DNA from: Tranquillimonas sp964472855
Lineage (GTDB): Bacteria; Pseudomonadota; Alphaproteobacteria; Rhodobacterales; Rhodobacteraceae
NCBI GenBank assembly: GCA_964472855.1
Contig: CAYYMJ010000008.1
Coordinates: forward strand, 7,983-71,982
Length of the DNA: 64,000 nucleotides
Direction of reading: 5' to 3'
The notes under the pieces were generated by a model. It was not told the DNA's origin. It ran no database searches and saw only the letters and a list, made by a program, of their open reading frames with translations. Every line of letters begins with the position of its first letter. Positions within the stretch are counted from its first letter, which is position 1. The position numbers and the translations under genes were made by a program. Shown here one piece after another: positions 41,920 through 51,818 of the stretch.

Positions 41920-44109
41920 TCAGAGAAAGCTCTGGGGGTCGATATCGACGCTCAGCCGGACATCGCCCTTCAGCTTGACCTGTCCGACCCAGCGGGCCAG
42001 CGCCGCCTGCAGCGGCGCCTGTTTGGGTGCCTTGACCAACAGCCGCACCCGGTGGCGGCCACGCACCCGCGCGATGGGCGCCGGCGCCGGGCCGAACACC
42101 TGCGCGCCCACCTTGCGCAGTTCCGTGTCGTTGCGCGCCAAAGCCGCGCCCAGGTCGAACACCTTCTGCACCTCGGCCGACGACAGCACGATCCCCGCCA
42201 TGCGCCCATAGGGTGGCACGCCGGCGGCGCGCCTTGCGTCGGCCTCGGCCCGCCAGAACGCCTCGTCCTCGCCCGACAGGATGGCCCGCATCACCGGATG
42301 GTCGGGCTGAAACGTCTGCAACAGCGCCAGCCCCGGCCGGTCGGCGCGCCCGGCCCGCCCCGCGACCTGCCGCATCAGTTGAAACGTTCTCTCGGCCGCC
42401 CGCAGGTCCGACCCCTGCAGGCCAAGATCGGCGTCGATGACCCCCACCAGCGTGAGCAGGGGAAAATTATGCCCCTTGGCCACGATCTGCGTGCCGATGA
42501 TCAGGTCGGCACCACCGGCGGCAATGGTCTCGATCTGCTCTTTCAGCGCCCGGGCCGAGCCGAACAGGTCAGACGACAGCACCGCGATGCGCGCCCCGGC
42601 AAAGCGTTCGGCCGCCTCTTCGGCCAGCCGCTCGACCCCCGGACCAACCGGTGCCAGCCGGTCCTCGGCCGCGCAGTGGGGGCACACGGTCGGCACGGGC
42701 TGGGTGTCGCCGCACTGGTGGCAGACAAGCCGCTTGAGAAACCGGTGCTCGACCAGACGCGCGTCGCACTGGCGGCAGCCGATCTGCTGGCCACAGGCCC
42801 GGCACAGCGTGACCGGCGCAAAGCCACGGCGGTTCAGGAACAACAGCGCCTGTTCGCCCGCCGCAAGCCGGTCGTCGACCTGCCGCGCCAGGCTGGCCGA
42901 GATCCAGCGGCCCGAGGGCAGGTCTTCGCTGCGCATGTCGATGGCGCCGATGTCCGGCAGAACCGCGCTGCCGTAACGGGCGGTCAGGTCAATGCGGGCG
43001 TATTTGCCGGCTTCGGCATTGGCCCAGCTTTCCAGGCTGGGCGTGGCCGATGCCAGGATCACCGGCGCTGCGCAAAGCGATGCGCGCAGCACCGCCATGT
43101 CACGCGCGCTGTAAAGCACGCCGTCTTCCTGTTTGTAGGACGCGTCGTGTTCTTCATCGACCACGATCAGCCCCAGGTCGCGGAACGGCAGGAACAAGGC
43201 CGACCGCGCGCCCACCACCAGTTGCGCCCCGCCCTCGCCCAGCATGCGCCAGCAGCGGCGGCGCGCGGTCATGGTCACGCCCGAATGCCATTCGGCCGGC
43301 TCGGCGCCGAAGCGTTCGCGCACCCGGGCGATGAACTCGGCCGTCAGGGCAATCTCGGGCATCAGCACCAGCGCCTGACGACCCTGCCGCAGGCATTCGG
43401 CGACGGCCTCGAGATAAACCTCGGTCTTGCCGGACCCGGTGATCCCCCGCAGCAACGTCGTGGCATAGCGCCGGCCGGCGACCGTGGCGCACAGCGCCGT
43501 CGCCGCGCTGGCCTGTTCGTCGGTCAGGCTGGCGCCGGGGCGGGCCGGGTCGAGCAGGCGAAACGGCAGGTCGCGGGGGCTGTTTTCCTCGACCACGGCG
43601 CCCGAAGGCAGCAACCCCTTGACGACCGAGGCCGAGGTTCCGGCCGCCTCGGCCAGTTCGCCCAGCGTAAAGGCCAGGCCGCCCAGATCCCGCAGCGCCG
43701 CCAGCACGCGCCGGCGGGCATCGGTCATGCGGTCGGGCGCGCCCTGCCCAAGCCGGTAGACCTTGCGCATCGACGGCGGATCGCCCAGCCCCGGCGCCCG
43801 CATGGCCAGCCGCAACATCGCGTGCAGGGGCGTCAACGTGTAATCGGCGGCCCGGACCAGAAAGTCGCGCAACTCGTCGCGCAGGGGGGCCGCGTCCAGC
43901 ACCCGGATGATGCCGCGCACCCGCGACAGATCATAGCCGCCCTCGCCCGGGCCCCAGACCACACCGGTCACCTTGCGCGGGCCAAGCGGAACCTCGACCA
44001 CCGCGCCCAGATGGCAGCCGCCTTCGGGCGCGCGATAGTCAAGACAGCCGTCCAGTGGCTGGGTGGTCAGCACCGCCACCAGCGCCCCTTCGTCGAACCA
44101 GCCGGTCAC
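41920..44109 (-). CDS. priA: Primosomal protein N' (replication restart helicase)
   Basis: A 729-residue superfamily 2 helicase. Walker A is GITGSGKTEVYLE, Walker B is VVDEEHDASYKQ, and motif V-VI includes GTQIVAKGHNFP and RAGRAD. The zinc-binding cysteine pairs are CRACGQQIGCRQCD, CHQC and CPHC, which hold primosome proteins. It reloads DnaB at stalled forks. It is followed upstream on the plus strand by the transaldolase-family gene, with divergent promoters in the 89-bp spacer. Confidence 0.95.
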   Translation of the reverse strand: MTGWFDEGALVAVLTTQPLDGCLDYRAPEGGCHLGAVVEVPLGPRKVTGVVWGPGEGGYDLSRVRGIIRVLDAAPLRDELRDFLVRAADYTLTPLHAMLRLAMRAPGLGDPPSMRKVYRLGQGAPDRMTDARRRVLAALRDLGGLAFTLGELAEAAGTSASVVKGLLPSGAVVEENSPRDLPFRLLDPARPGASLTDEQASAATALCATVAGRRYATTLLRGITGSGKTEVYLEAVAECLRQGRQALVLMPEIALTAEFIARVRERFGAEPAEWHSGVTMTARRRCWRMLGEGGAQLVVGARSALFLPFRDLGLIVVDEEHDASYKQEDGVLYSARDMAVLRASLCAAPVILASATPSLESWANAEAGKYARIDLTARYGSAVLPDIGAIDMRSEDLPSGRWISASLARQVDDRLAAGEQALLFLNRRGFAPVTLCRACGQQIGCRQCDARLVEHRFLKRLVCHQCGDTQPVPTVCPHCAAEDRLAPVGPGVERLAEEAAERFAGARIAVLSSDLFGSARALKEQIETIAAGGADLIIGTQIVAKGHNFPLLTLVGVIDADLGLQGSDLRAAERTFQLMRQVAGRAGRADRPGLALLQTFQPDHPVMRAILSGEDEAFWRAEADARRAAGVPPYGRMAGIVLSSAEVQKVFDLGAALARNDTELRKVGAQVFGPAPAPIARVRGRHRVRLLVKAPKQAPLQAALARWVGQVKLKGDVRLSVDIDPQSFL

Positions 44110-44198
44110 CGGCGCCCTCCATGAGGGCCTTCAAGCCCCGGCGCGAATGGTCTAGAGATGCGCCGAACCGCGGCCACAGCCATCAGGATGCTATCCCC

Positions 44199-44852
44199 AT
44201 GAAGTTTTTCGTTGATACCGCCGACACCGACGCCATCCGTGAACTGAACGACCTTGGCATGGTCGACGGGGTCACGACAAACCCGTCGCTGATCATGAAA
44301 TCGGGCCGCGACATCCGCGAGGTCACCCGTGAAATCTGTGCCATGATCGACGGCCCTGTCAGCGCCGAAACCATCGCCATGGATGCCGACACCATGATCG
44401 CCGAAGGCCGGGAACTGGCCAAGATCGCCGACAATATCGCCATCAAGGTGCCGCTGACATGGGACGGGCTGAAAGCCTGCAAGACGTTGACCGGCGAAGG
44501 CCGCATGGTCAACGTCACCTTGTGCTTCAGCGCCAACCAGGCGCTGCTGGCCGCCAAGGCCGGGGCGTCCTTCATCTCGCCCTTCATCGGACGGCTTGAC
44601 GATCTCAATATCGACGGGATGGAGCTGATCGAAGACATTCGGACCATCTATGACAATTTCGGGTTCGAGACCGAGATCCTCGCGGCCTCGATCCGGTCGG
44701 TGAATCACATGAAAGAGGCTGCGCTGATCGGGGCCGACGTTGCAACCGCACCGCCCGGCGTGATCAAGTCCATGGCCAATCACGCGCTGACCGACAAGGG
44801 CCTTGATGGCTTTTTGAAAGATTGGGCAAAAACAGGGCAGAAAATCCTGTAA
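44199..44852 (+). CDS. Transaldolase / fructose-6-phosphate aldolase family
   Basis: A 217-residue short transaldolase. The Schiff-base lysine is K83 in NIAIKVPLT, and TNPSLIMKSG and SPFIGRLDD are family motifs. Short proteins of this kind are annotated either as transaldolase (tal) or fructose-6-phosphate aldolase (fsa); sequence alone does not decide. Start ATG 44199; the frame continues to 44055 into priA. It acts in the pentose phosphate interconversions. Confidence 0.88.
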   Translation: MKFFVDTADTDAIRELNDLGMVDGVTTNPSLIMKSGRDIREVTREICAMIDGPVSAETIAMDADTMIAEGRELAKIADNIAIKVPLTWDGLKACKTLTGEGRMVNVTLCFSANQALLAAKAGASFISPFIGRLDDLNIDGMELIEDIRTIYDNFGFETEILAASIRSVNHMKEAALIGADVATAPPGVIKSMANHALTDKGLDGFLKDWAKTGQKIL

Positions 44853-44910
44853 AGCTGGTCTATAGTCGCCTCATCAAGACCGAATAACAAAAAAACGGTA
44901 TGAGGCAGAC

Positions 44911-45618
44911 ATGGGCAACAGCGCCTTGAACGCAGAGGATCTGCGCGAACAGATTATATCGCAACCCGATGTAATACTTGAAGATATCGACGTCATGCGT
45001 GCGCTGGTCAGCGCCAATGAAACGGCGATGGGCGACAATATCGTCGATCTTCGCGGGCTGGCGATGGACAAGCTGGAAGCGCGGCTTGACCGGCTGGAAG
45101 ACACGCACCGCTCGGTGATCGCGGCCGCCTATGACAATCTGGCGTCGACCAACCAGATCCACCGCGCGGTTCTGGCGATGCTCGACCCGGTGGATTTCGA
45201 ATCGTTTCTGCGTGGGCTGGGCGGCGATGTTGCCGCCATCCTGCGGGTCGAGGCGGTGCGGCTGGTGCTCGAGTCGCTGGATGCCGAGGGCGAGCCCGCC
45301 GTCAGCCGGCTGAGCAATATTCTCACCATTGCCGAGCCCGGCTTTGTTGCCGCGCATCTTGGCGCCGGGCGCGCCATGCCCGTTCGGCAGGTGACGCTGC
45401 GCCAGCGGGATTCGGGCGATCCGCGGGTGTTCGGCAACGATGCGGTCTGGGTGCGGTCCGAGGCCTGCCTGCGGCTCGATTTCGGCGAGGGGCGGCTGCC
45501 GGGCATGCTGGCCTTCGGCTCGGAAGACCCGCACATGTTCGCGCCCGGTCAGGGCACCGACCTGCTGGCCTTTTTCGCCGGCGCCTTCGAACGGGCCATG
45601 CACCGCTGGCTGGGATGA
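44911..45618 (+). CDS. DUF484 family protein
   Basis: A 235-residue protein with an N-terminal coiled coil (residues ~10-65) and a GAF-like C-terminal part ending in a helical tail. The DUF484 family is usually encoded just before xerC, and it is so here: its stop overlaps the xerC start by 4 bp. Its role is unknown; a link to chromosome resolution is inferred from gene order only. Confidence 0.85.
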   Translation: MGNSALNAEDLREQIISQPDVILEDIDVMRALVSANETAMGDNIVDLRGLAMDKLEARLDRLEDTHRSVIAAAYDNLASTNQIHRAVLAMLDPVDFESFLRGLGGDVAAILRVEAVRLVLESLDAEGEPAVSRLSNILTIAEPGFVAAHLGAGRAMPVRQVTLRQRDSGDPRVFGNDAVWVRSEACLRLDFGEGRLPGMLAFGSEDPHMFAPGQGTDLLAFFAGAFERAMHRWLG

Positions 45619-46529
45619 TTGCCGCGGCCATGGCCGCGGCCGTCGAAGACTGGCTGGCCGCGCAATCGGCCCTGAAGGCGCGCAGCGACAACACCATCTC
45701 GGCCTATCGCCGCGACCTGCACCGCTGGCTGGCGTTCCTGCAAGATCACCTCGGCGTGCCAACGCTGCCGCGCAGTGTTGGCGACGTCACCTTGTCGGAC
45801 ATGCGGGCATGGATGGCGGCCGAACGGGCCGGCGGCCTGTCGGCGCGGTCGCTGGCGCGGTCGCTGTCGGCGGTGCGCGTGTTCATCCGCTGGCTGGCCG
45901 ACCGCGAAGGCTTCGACGCCAGCGCCGCGCTGTCGGTGCGCAGCCCGAAACTGGCGCCACGACTGCCGCGCCCCCTGCAAGAGGCGGGCGCAACCGACAT
46001 GATCGACACCGCCGGCGCGCTGGCCGCAAGCGGCTGGGTCGCGGCCCGCGACATGGCGGTTCTGACCCTGCTTTACGGCGCCGGCCTGCGGGTGTCCGAA
46101 GCGCTGAGCCTGACCGCCGATCTTCTGCCCTTGGGCGACAGCCTGACCATCCGCGGCAAGGGCGGCAAAGAGCGGCGGGTCCCGGTCATCCCTGCCGCCC
46201 GCCAGGCCGTGGACGCCTATTGCCGGCTGTGCCCCTTCCGGCTGGAGGGGGCGGCGCCGGTCTTTCGCGGCGTGCGCGGCGGCGCGCTGGGGGCACGGCA
46301 GGTGCAAAAGGCGGTGGAAACGGCGCGGCTGGCACTGGGCCTGCCGGCGTCGGCCACGCCGCATGCGCTGCGCCATTCCTTTGCCACCCACCTGCTGTCG
46401 GCCGGCGGCGACCTGCGCACCATTCAGGAACTGCTGGGCCACGCATCGCTGTCAACGACCCAGACCTATACCGCCGTCGACACCCGGCGGCTGGCGCAGG
46501 TTTATGCCAGCGCACATCCCCGGGCCTGA
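45615..46529 (+). CDS. xerC: Tyrosine recombinase XerC
   Basis: A 304-residue integrase-family recombinase. The catalytic set is complete: R159 (GAGLRVSEAL), K182 (GKGGKERRVP), H250 and R253 (PHALRHS), H276 (LGHASL) and the nucleophile Y285 (TQTYT). With XerD it resolves chromosome dimers at dif. The gene order DUF484-xerC and the absence of attachment sites nearby argue for the housekeeping enzyme and not a phage integrase. Confidence 0.92.
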   Translation: MIAAAMAAAVEDWLAAQSALKARSDNTISAYRRDLHRWLAFLQDHLGVPTLPRSVGDVTLSDMRAWMAAERAGGLSARSLARSLSAVRVFIRWLADREGFDASAALSVRSPKLAPRLPRPLQEAGATDMIDTAGALAASGWVAARDMAVLTLLYGAGLRVSEALSLTADLLPLGDSLTIRGKGGKERRVPVIPAARQAVDAYCRLCPFRLEGAAPVFRGVRGGALGARQVQKAVETARLALGLPASATPHALRHSFATHLLSAGGDLRTIQELLGHASLSTTQTYTAVDTRRLAQVYASAHPRA

Positions 46530-46612
46530 ACCGCTGCCGTCCCCCGCAGTATCTCGCGTCAGACCCGGGCCACCCAACGCTGCCTGAAGCCACGGGTTTC
46601 AGGGCGCTGGGC

Positions 46613-46641
46613 GATGCCTGCCGGATCAGGCAGAACGCGAA
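46613..46641. repeat. 29-bp dispersed repeat, copy 2, spanning the ileS stop codon
   Basis: Identical to 22541-22569. On the minus strand it encodes the last few residues and stop of ileS (stop 46628-46626), so the repeat has become part of the gene end. Its dyad TGCCTG..CAGGCA could act as a terminator hairpin. A looser relative (CGCTGCCTGAA..CGCGAAACGC) is seen at 29850-29915. Confidence 0.7.
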
Positions 46642-49589
46642 ACGCTGTCGGTCAGCGCCGCATCGCAACGCGCGCAGGTTTCGGCGTGCGCATGGCTGCC
46701 GACGTCGGGCAGGATCTTCCAGCAACGCTGGCACTTTTCGCCGTCGGCCGCCGCAAAGGCCACTTCGACGCCCGGCACCTCGGCCAGCGTGAAGGCGCCG
46801 TCACCCAGCGGCGCGTCTGACAGGCTGACGTCCGAGGTTATGCAAATCTCGGCGAAATCGACCCCAGACACCGCCGCGGCCAGCGCCGGATCGGCGATGT
46901 GAACCACTGGCGCCGCTTCGAGCGAGGCGCCGATAACCTTGTCACGCCGCGCCACTTCCAGCGCCGCGGTGATGACACGGCGCACCTTGCGCACCGCCTC
47001 CCATTTGCTGGCCAGCGCCGGGTTGTTCCAGCCGCCCGGCGTTGCCGGCATGTCGGTCAGGTGGACCGAGCTTTCATCGCCGGGGAAACGTTCCAGCCAC
47101 ACCTCTTCCATCGTGAACACCAGAACCGGCGCCAGCCATGTCACCAGCCGGTGGAACAATTCGTCCAGCACCGTCAGCGTCGCCAGTCGGTCGGGCGCGT
47201 CGGCGGTATCGCAATAAAGCGTGTCCTTGCGGATATCGAAATAAAAGGCCGAAAGGTCGACGGTGGCAAAGTTGAACAGCGCCTGGAACACGCCCTGAAA
47301 GTCGTAGGCCGCATAGCCGTCGCGCACCCGGACATCCAACTCGGCCATCCGGTGCTGAACCCAGCGTTCCAGCTCCGGCATCTGATCCGGGGCGACGCGA
47401 TTTTTCGACGAAAAATCGTTCAGGTTCCCCAGCAGAAAGCGCAGCGTGTTGCGCAGGCGGCGATAGCTGTCGGCCACGCCCTTGAGGATCTCGTCACCGA
47501 TCCGCTGGTCGGCGGTATAGTCCGACTGCGCCACCCACAGCCGCAGGATATCGGCGCCATACTGGCGCACCACCTGTTCGGGCACGATGGTGTTGCCCAG
47601 CGACTTGGACATCTTGGTGCCCTTGCCATCCAGCGTGAAGCCGTGGGTCAGAACCCCGCGATAGGGCGCGCGTCCCCGGGTGCCGCAGGCCTGCAGCATC
47701 GACGAATGGAACCAGCCGCGATGCTGGTCGGTGCCTTCCAGATAAAGGTCGGCCAGCCCGTCTTCGGACCCGTCCGCGCGGTCGCGCAGCACGAAGGCAT
47801 GGGTCGAGCCGCTGTCGAACCAGACGTCGAGAATATCGGTGACCTGCACAAAGGCGTCCGGGTCATGCGCGTCGCCAAGAAAGCGTTCCTTGGCGCCCTC
47901 GGCATACCAGGCGTCGGCGCCCTCTTGTTCGAATGCTGCAATCACGCGCGCATTCACCGCCTCGTCACGCAGCAAATAGTCGGGATTGTCCGGTTTCAGA
48001 CCCTTGCGCAGGAAACAGGTCAGCGGCACGCCCCAGGCGCGCTGGCGCGACAGAACCCAGTCGGGGCGCGCCGCGATCATCGAATAAAGCCGGTTGCGCC
48101 CGGTGGCCGGTGTCCAGCTTACCAGTTGGTCGATCGACGCCAGCGCCCGCTGGCGGATGGTGGTGCCATAATCGTCTTGCCCGTCGCCGACCGGCCGGTC
48201 GATGGCGGCAAACCATTGCGGCGTGTTGCGATAGATCACCGGCGCTTTCGACCGCCAGCTATGGGGATAGCTGTGCTTGATCCTGCCACGCGCCAAGAGG
48301 CCGCCAACCTCGATCAGCTTGTCGATCACCGCCTTGTTGGCCGTGCCTTCGCCGCCCTTGCGGCTGAGGATGAACTGGCCGCCGAAAAACGGCAGGTCAT
48401 CGCGGAAACGGCCGTCGTCCTCGACGTTATAGGTGATGACCTGCGACAGCATGCCAAGATCGCGGTAAAGCTCGTATTCCTCCATGCCGTGGCTGGGGGC
48501 ACAATGGACAAAGCCGGTGCCCTCGTCATCGGTCACGAAGTCGGCGGCGCGGAAATCGCGCACGTCGTCCCATTCGCCGTTGGCGCCGTCGGCCCCCGCA
48601 AGCGGGTGGCGCAGGCCAACCTCGGCCAGTTCGCCCTGACTGACGTCATCCACACGCTCGTAAAGATCGGGCGTCAGGCGGGCGCTGGCAAACACTTGCT
48701 CGGCCTGCGCGTCGGACAGGATATAGCGTTCGCCGATGCGGGCCCAGCATTCCTCGGGGCGGCCGGTGACCTTGTACAGCCCGTACGAGATGGACTGGCC
48801 ATAGACCACCGCCTTGTTGGACGGCAGCGTCCAGGGCGTCGTGGTCCAGATCACCACCTTGGCGCCCTGCAGCTTGTGCGACGGATCGTCGGGCGTGCCG
48901 ATGCCTTCATGGGGCGTCACGACGGGAAACTTCACCCAGACGGTGAAGCTTTCCTTGTCGTGATATTCCACCTCGGCCTCGGCCAGCGCGGTCTTCTCGA
49001 TGGGCGACCACATCACCGGCTTTGAGCCCTGGTAAAGGGTGCCGTTCATCAGGAATGTCATGAATTCCTCGGCGATCACCCGCTCGGAATGGAAATCCAT
49101 GGTCAGGTAGGGCTGGGCCCAGTTGCCTGTCACGCCGAGACGCTTGAATTCCGCACGCTGGATGTCGATCCAGTTCTCGGCAAAGGCCCGGCATTCGCGG
49201 CGAAAGTCGATCACGGGGACCTGGTCCTTGTCGCGGCCCTTCTGGCGATAGGCTTCCTCGATCTTCCATTCGATCGGCAGGCCGTGACAGTCCCAGCCGG
49301 GGATATAGCGCGCGTCGCGGCCCATCATCTGCTGGCTGCGCACCACCATGTCCTTGAGGATCTTGTTCAGCGCGTGGCCGATATGCAGATGCCCGTTGGC
49401 ATAGGGCGGCCCGTCGTGCAGCGTAAAGGGCTGGCGGCCGTCGGCACGGTCGCGCAGGCGGTCATAGATGCCGATCCGCGCCCAGCGGTCCAGCCAGCCG
49501 GGTTCGCGTTTCGGAAGGCCCGCGCGCATGGGGAAATCGGTTTCGGGCAGGCGCAGGGTGTCTTTGTAGTCAGGCGTGTCAGCGCACAT
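46626..49589 (-). CDS. ileS: Isoleucyl-tRNA synthetase
   Basis: A 987-residue class I synthetase. The HIGH motif is in YANGHLHIGHALNK and the KMSKS motif in GTKMSKSLGN. The editing domain with VIWTTTPWTLPSN separates them. The C-terminal zinc ribbon has CQRCWKILPD and CARCDA. Length is normal. The stop codon falls inside the dispersed repeat at 46613. A divergent 240-bp spacer separates it from the FAD monooxygenase gene. Confidence 0.96.
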   Translation of the reverse strand: MCADTPDYKDTLRLPETDFPMRAGLPKREPGWLDRWARIGIYDRLRDRADGRQPFTLHDGPPYANGHLHIGHALNKILKDMVVRSQQMMGRDARYIPGWDCHGLPIEWKIEEAYRQKGRDKDQVPVIDFRRECRAFAENWIDIQRAEFKRLGVTGNWAQPYLTMDFHSERVIAEEFMTFLMNGTLYQGSKPVMWSPIEKTALAEAEVEYHDKESFTVWVKFPVVTPHEGIGTPDDPSHKLQGAKVVIWTTTPWTLPSNKAVVYGQSISYGLYKVTGRPEECWARIGERYILSDAQAEQVFASARLTPDLYERVDDVSQGELAEVGLRHPLAGADGANGEWDDVRDFRAADFVTDDEGTGFVHCAPSHGMEEYELYRDLGMLSQVITYNVEDDGRFRDDLPFFGGQFILSRKGGEGTANKAVIDKLIEVGGLLARGRIKHSYPHSWRSKAPVIYRNTPQWFAAIDRPVGDGQDDYGTTIRQRALASIDQLVSWTPATGRNRLYSMIAARPDWVLSRQRAWGVPLTCFLRKGLKPDNPDYLLRDEAVNARVIAAFEQEGADAWYAEGAKERFLGDAHDPDAFVQVTDILDVWFDSGSTHAFVLRDRADGSEDGLADLYLEGTDQHRGWFHSSMLQACGTRGRAPYRGVLTHGFTLDGKGTKMSKSLGNTIVPEQVVRQYGADILRLWVAQSDYTADQRIGDEILKGVADSYRRLRNTLRFLLGNLNDFSSKNRVAPDQMPELERWVQHRMAELDVRVRDGYAAYDFQGVFQALFNFATVDLSAFYFDIRKDTLYCDTADAPDRLATLTVLDELFHRLVTWLAPVLVFTMEEVWLERFPGDESSVHLTDMPATPGGWNNPALASKWEAVRKVRRVITAALEVARRDKVIGASLEAAPVVHIADPALAAAVSGVDFAEICITSDVSLSDAPLGDGAFTLAEVPGVEVAFAAADGEKCQRCWKILPDVGSHAHAETCARCDAALTDSVSRSA

Positions 49590-49829
49590 GAGGTTGGTCC
49601 TCAGGTCGGAAAATCAGAATGCTCGGGGTCGGCGCGAATGGCCATGCGCCCATGTCCCGGCGGCTTCTTACGATGAAGGCGCCGGGCCGGTAATTCGAAG
49701 GATGATCGAACGCGGTCCAAACATGGGGCGGGTTATAGGCCGGCGTGCAGGAACCGGCAAGCGGCACGCGCCCGATTTCCAAGCGCGGACAAAGGCCCTA
49801 GGGTTCGCGACCATGAGGCAGGGGTTGGC

Positions 49830-51059
49830 ATGAAGCGGGACATCGGCGTTGCCGGGGCCGGCATCGGCGGGCTGGCCTTTGCCGCCGCGGCGGCGCGGGC
49901 CGGCAACCGGGTGGTTGTGTTCGACCGCTTCGACGCGCCCGCACCGGTGGGGTCGGGGCTGGTGATTCAGCCGGTGGGCCAGGCGGTGCTGGACGCGGTC
50001 GGCGCCGGCGACGCCGCGCGCTCGCTGGGCCAGCCGATCACGCGCATGCTGGGGCACGAGGCGCGCTCGGGCCGCGCGGTTCTGGATGTTACCTACGATC
50101 TGACCGGCAGCGGGCGCCACGGCCTTGGCATCCACCGCGGCGCGCTGTTCGCCAGCCTGCTGGCCACGGCCACCGACGCCGGGGCCGAACTGAGGGCAGG
50201 GCACACCGTCACCGCGCAGGCGGGCGGACGGGTTAAGCTGTCGGGCAAGCCCGACGCCGGGCCGTTCGATCTGATCGTCGATGCGACCGGCGCCGGCTCG
50301 GCCTTGTCGCCGCTGGCGGCGCGACCGCTGAGCTATGGCGCGCTTTGGGCCAACGTGCCCTGGCCCGAAACCGCGCTGGCGCCCGATCACCTGTCGCAAC
50401 GCTATCGCGGGGCGCGGCACATGATCGGTGCCCTTCCCATCGGCCGTCTGCCCGGCGCCGGCCAGCCGCTGGCGGCGGTGTTCTGGTCACTGCCGGCGGA
50501 CGGTTACGACGCATGGCGGGCCCGGCCGCTGGCCGACTGGAAGGCGCAGGCCACGGCCCTGTGGCCGGCCATTGCGCCGTTTCTGGCGACAATCGCGGCC
50601 CATGACGACATGACCATGGCGCGTTATGGCCATGGCACGCTGGCCCGCCCTGCCGGCGCGGGCATCGCCCATATCGGCGACGCTGCGCACCGCACCAGCC
50701 CGCAACTGGGCCAGGGCGCCAACATGGCGCTGCTTGACGCCTGTGCCCTGGCCGCCGCACTGGCCCAGCACCATCACCTGCCCGATGCCCTGAAGGCCTA
50801 TGTCCTTGGCCGGCGCTGGCATGTGCGCGCCTACCAGTTGATGAGCGCCGCCTTCACCCCGCAATACCAGTCGGACAGCCGGTTCCTGCCGCTGGTTCGC
50901 GATCACCTGCTGATGCCGCTGTCGCAAATGCCGCCGGTTCCGCGCATTCTGGGCCGGCTGGTCTGCGGCGACCTGCTGCCGCCCTATGGCTCACTCGGGC
51001 GCCGGGCTGCCGCGCCCGAACAGACCCTTCAGCGCCCGGCCCACGATGCCCGAGACCGA
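49830..51059 (+). CDS. FAD-dependent aromatic-type monooxygenase (no stop before gap)
   Basis: At least 410 residues of a group A flavin monooxygenase. The FAD motif GAGIGGLAFAAAAARAGNRVVVFDR opens the protein, and GDAAHRTSPQLGQGANMALLDA is the second FAD/NADPH motif. Substrates are usually phenols or similar ring compounds. A natural C-terminus is expected around GDLLPP (about 50980). The frame runs on without a stop into the gap and overlaps the 3' end of the opposite ycjF-like gene, so its end may be mis-assembled. Confidence 0.75.
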
Positions 51060-51818
51060 NNNNNNNNNNNNNNNNNNNNNNNNNNNNNNNNNNNNNNNNN
51101 NNNNNNNNNNNNNNNNNNNNNNNNNNNNNNNNNNNNNNNNNNNNNNNNNNNNNNNNNNNGCGGTCAGCGCCGCCACCACGTCGGCCAGCGCCAGCGGCAC
51201 CAGCGCGGTGACGGTCGCGACCTGCCGCGCGGCGGTCTCGACCTCTTGCGTGGCCGCCGCGTCGAGCGGCCGCAAAAGCGTGTCCTCGGCCAGTTCCAGC
51301 GCGGCGTCGGCGTCAAACACATCGTCCAGCCGTTCCTGCACGCGCTGGCGCTGCCAGCTGAGACTGTCGCGCCCGGCGTAAAGCCGCATCAGCCGCGCGA
51401 CCACGGCGCGCCCGTCGCCAAGCTGCCCGCCGGCTCTGGCGCTTTCGGCGGCCTTCTTCACGTCGTCGATGCGCGACAGCCGGGCCAGCGCCGCCCATTC
51501 GCGCAGGATCATCAGCAGCGCCAGAAACAGGACCAGCCCCAGAAGGCCCAGCGCGATGCCGCCCAGCACCGCGTTCGACGCGACCAGCGCCGTCACCTTG
51601 TTCCATGCCGCCAGCGACAGGCCGAACAGCAACAGCGCCCACAGGCTGCGCCAGAACCAGCGGGTCAGCCGCGACGGCCGCCGCGCCCCAAGGGCGAACA
51701 CAGTCTGCATGGCCCGGCCTTCAGGGCCGGGCGCGGGCTCGGGGACCGGCGGCACCTCGGCCGGGAGAGGCGCCTGTGCGCTGTCGTCTTCGATCAGAAC
51801 CGGGCCCTGGCTGGTCAT
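50991..51818 (-). CDS. ycjF: TIGR01620/YcjF-like membrane protein (interrupted by gap)
   Basis: A protein of the DUF697/YcjF group, which typically follows ycjX. An N-terminal Pro-rich segment leads to two membrane helices (LLLFGLSLAAW, and GIALGLLGLVLFLALLMIL), then a helical domain with RIDDVKKAAESARAGG. The gap at 51060-51159 splits it; the tail after the gap (SVSGIVGRALKGLFGRG) fits the family end. Start ATG 51818 overlaps the GNAT stop (ATGA). Frame across the gap is not certain. Confidence 0.72.
   Translation of the reverse strand: MTSQGPVLIEDDSAQAPLPAEVPPVPEPAPGPEGRAMQTVFALGARRPSRLTRWFWRSLWALLLFGLSLAAWNKVTALVASNAVLGGIALGLLGLVLFLALLMILREWAALARLSRIDDVKKAAESARAGGQLGDGRAVVARLMRLYAGRDSLSWQRQRVQERLDDVFDADAALELAEDTLLRPLDAAATQEVETAARQVATVTALVPLALADVVAALTXXXXXXXXXXXXXXXXXXXXXXXXXXXXXXXXXXSVSGIVGRALKGLFGRGSPAPE
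51060..51159. other. Assembly gap (100 N)
   Basis: 100 N between the end of the FAD monooxygenase and the middle of the ycjF-like gene. The flanks share no sequence that I can see, so the missing length is unknown. Confidence 1.

Noticed and set aside
45615..46529. xerC as evidence for an integrated element.
   Set aside because: It follows DUF484 as in many chromosomes, and there is no attachment-site duplication, phage gene or composition shift beside it.
46899..49025. A 708-residue plus-strand open frame opposite ileS.
   Set aside because: ileS has HIGH and KMSKS motifs in the other direction; this frame has no recognisable domain.
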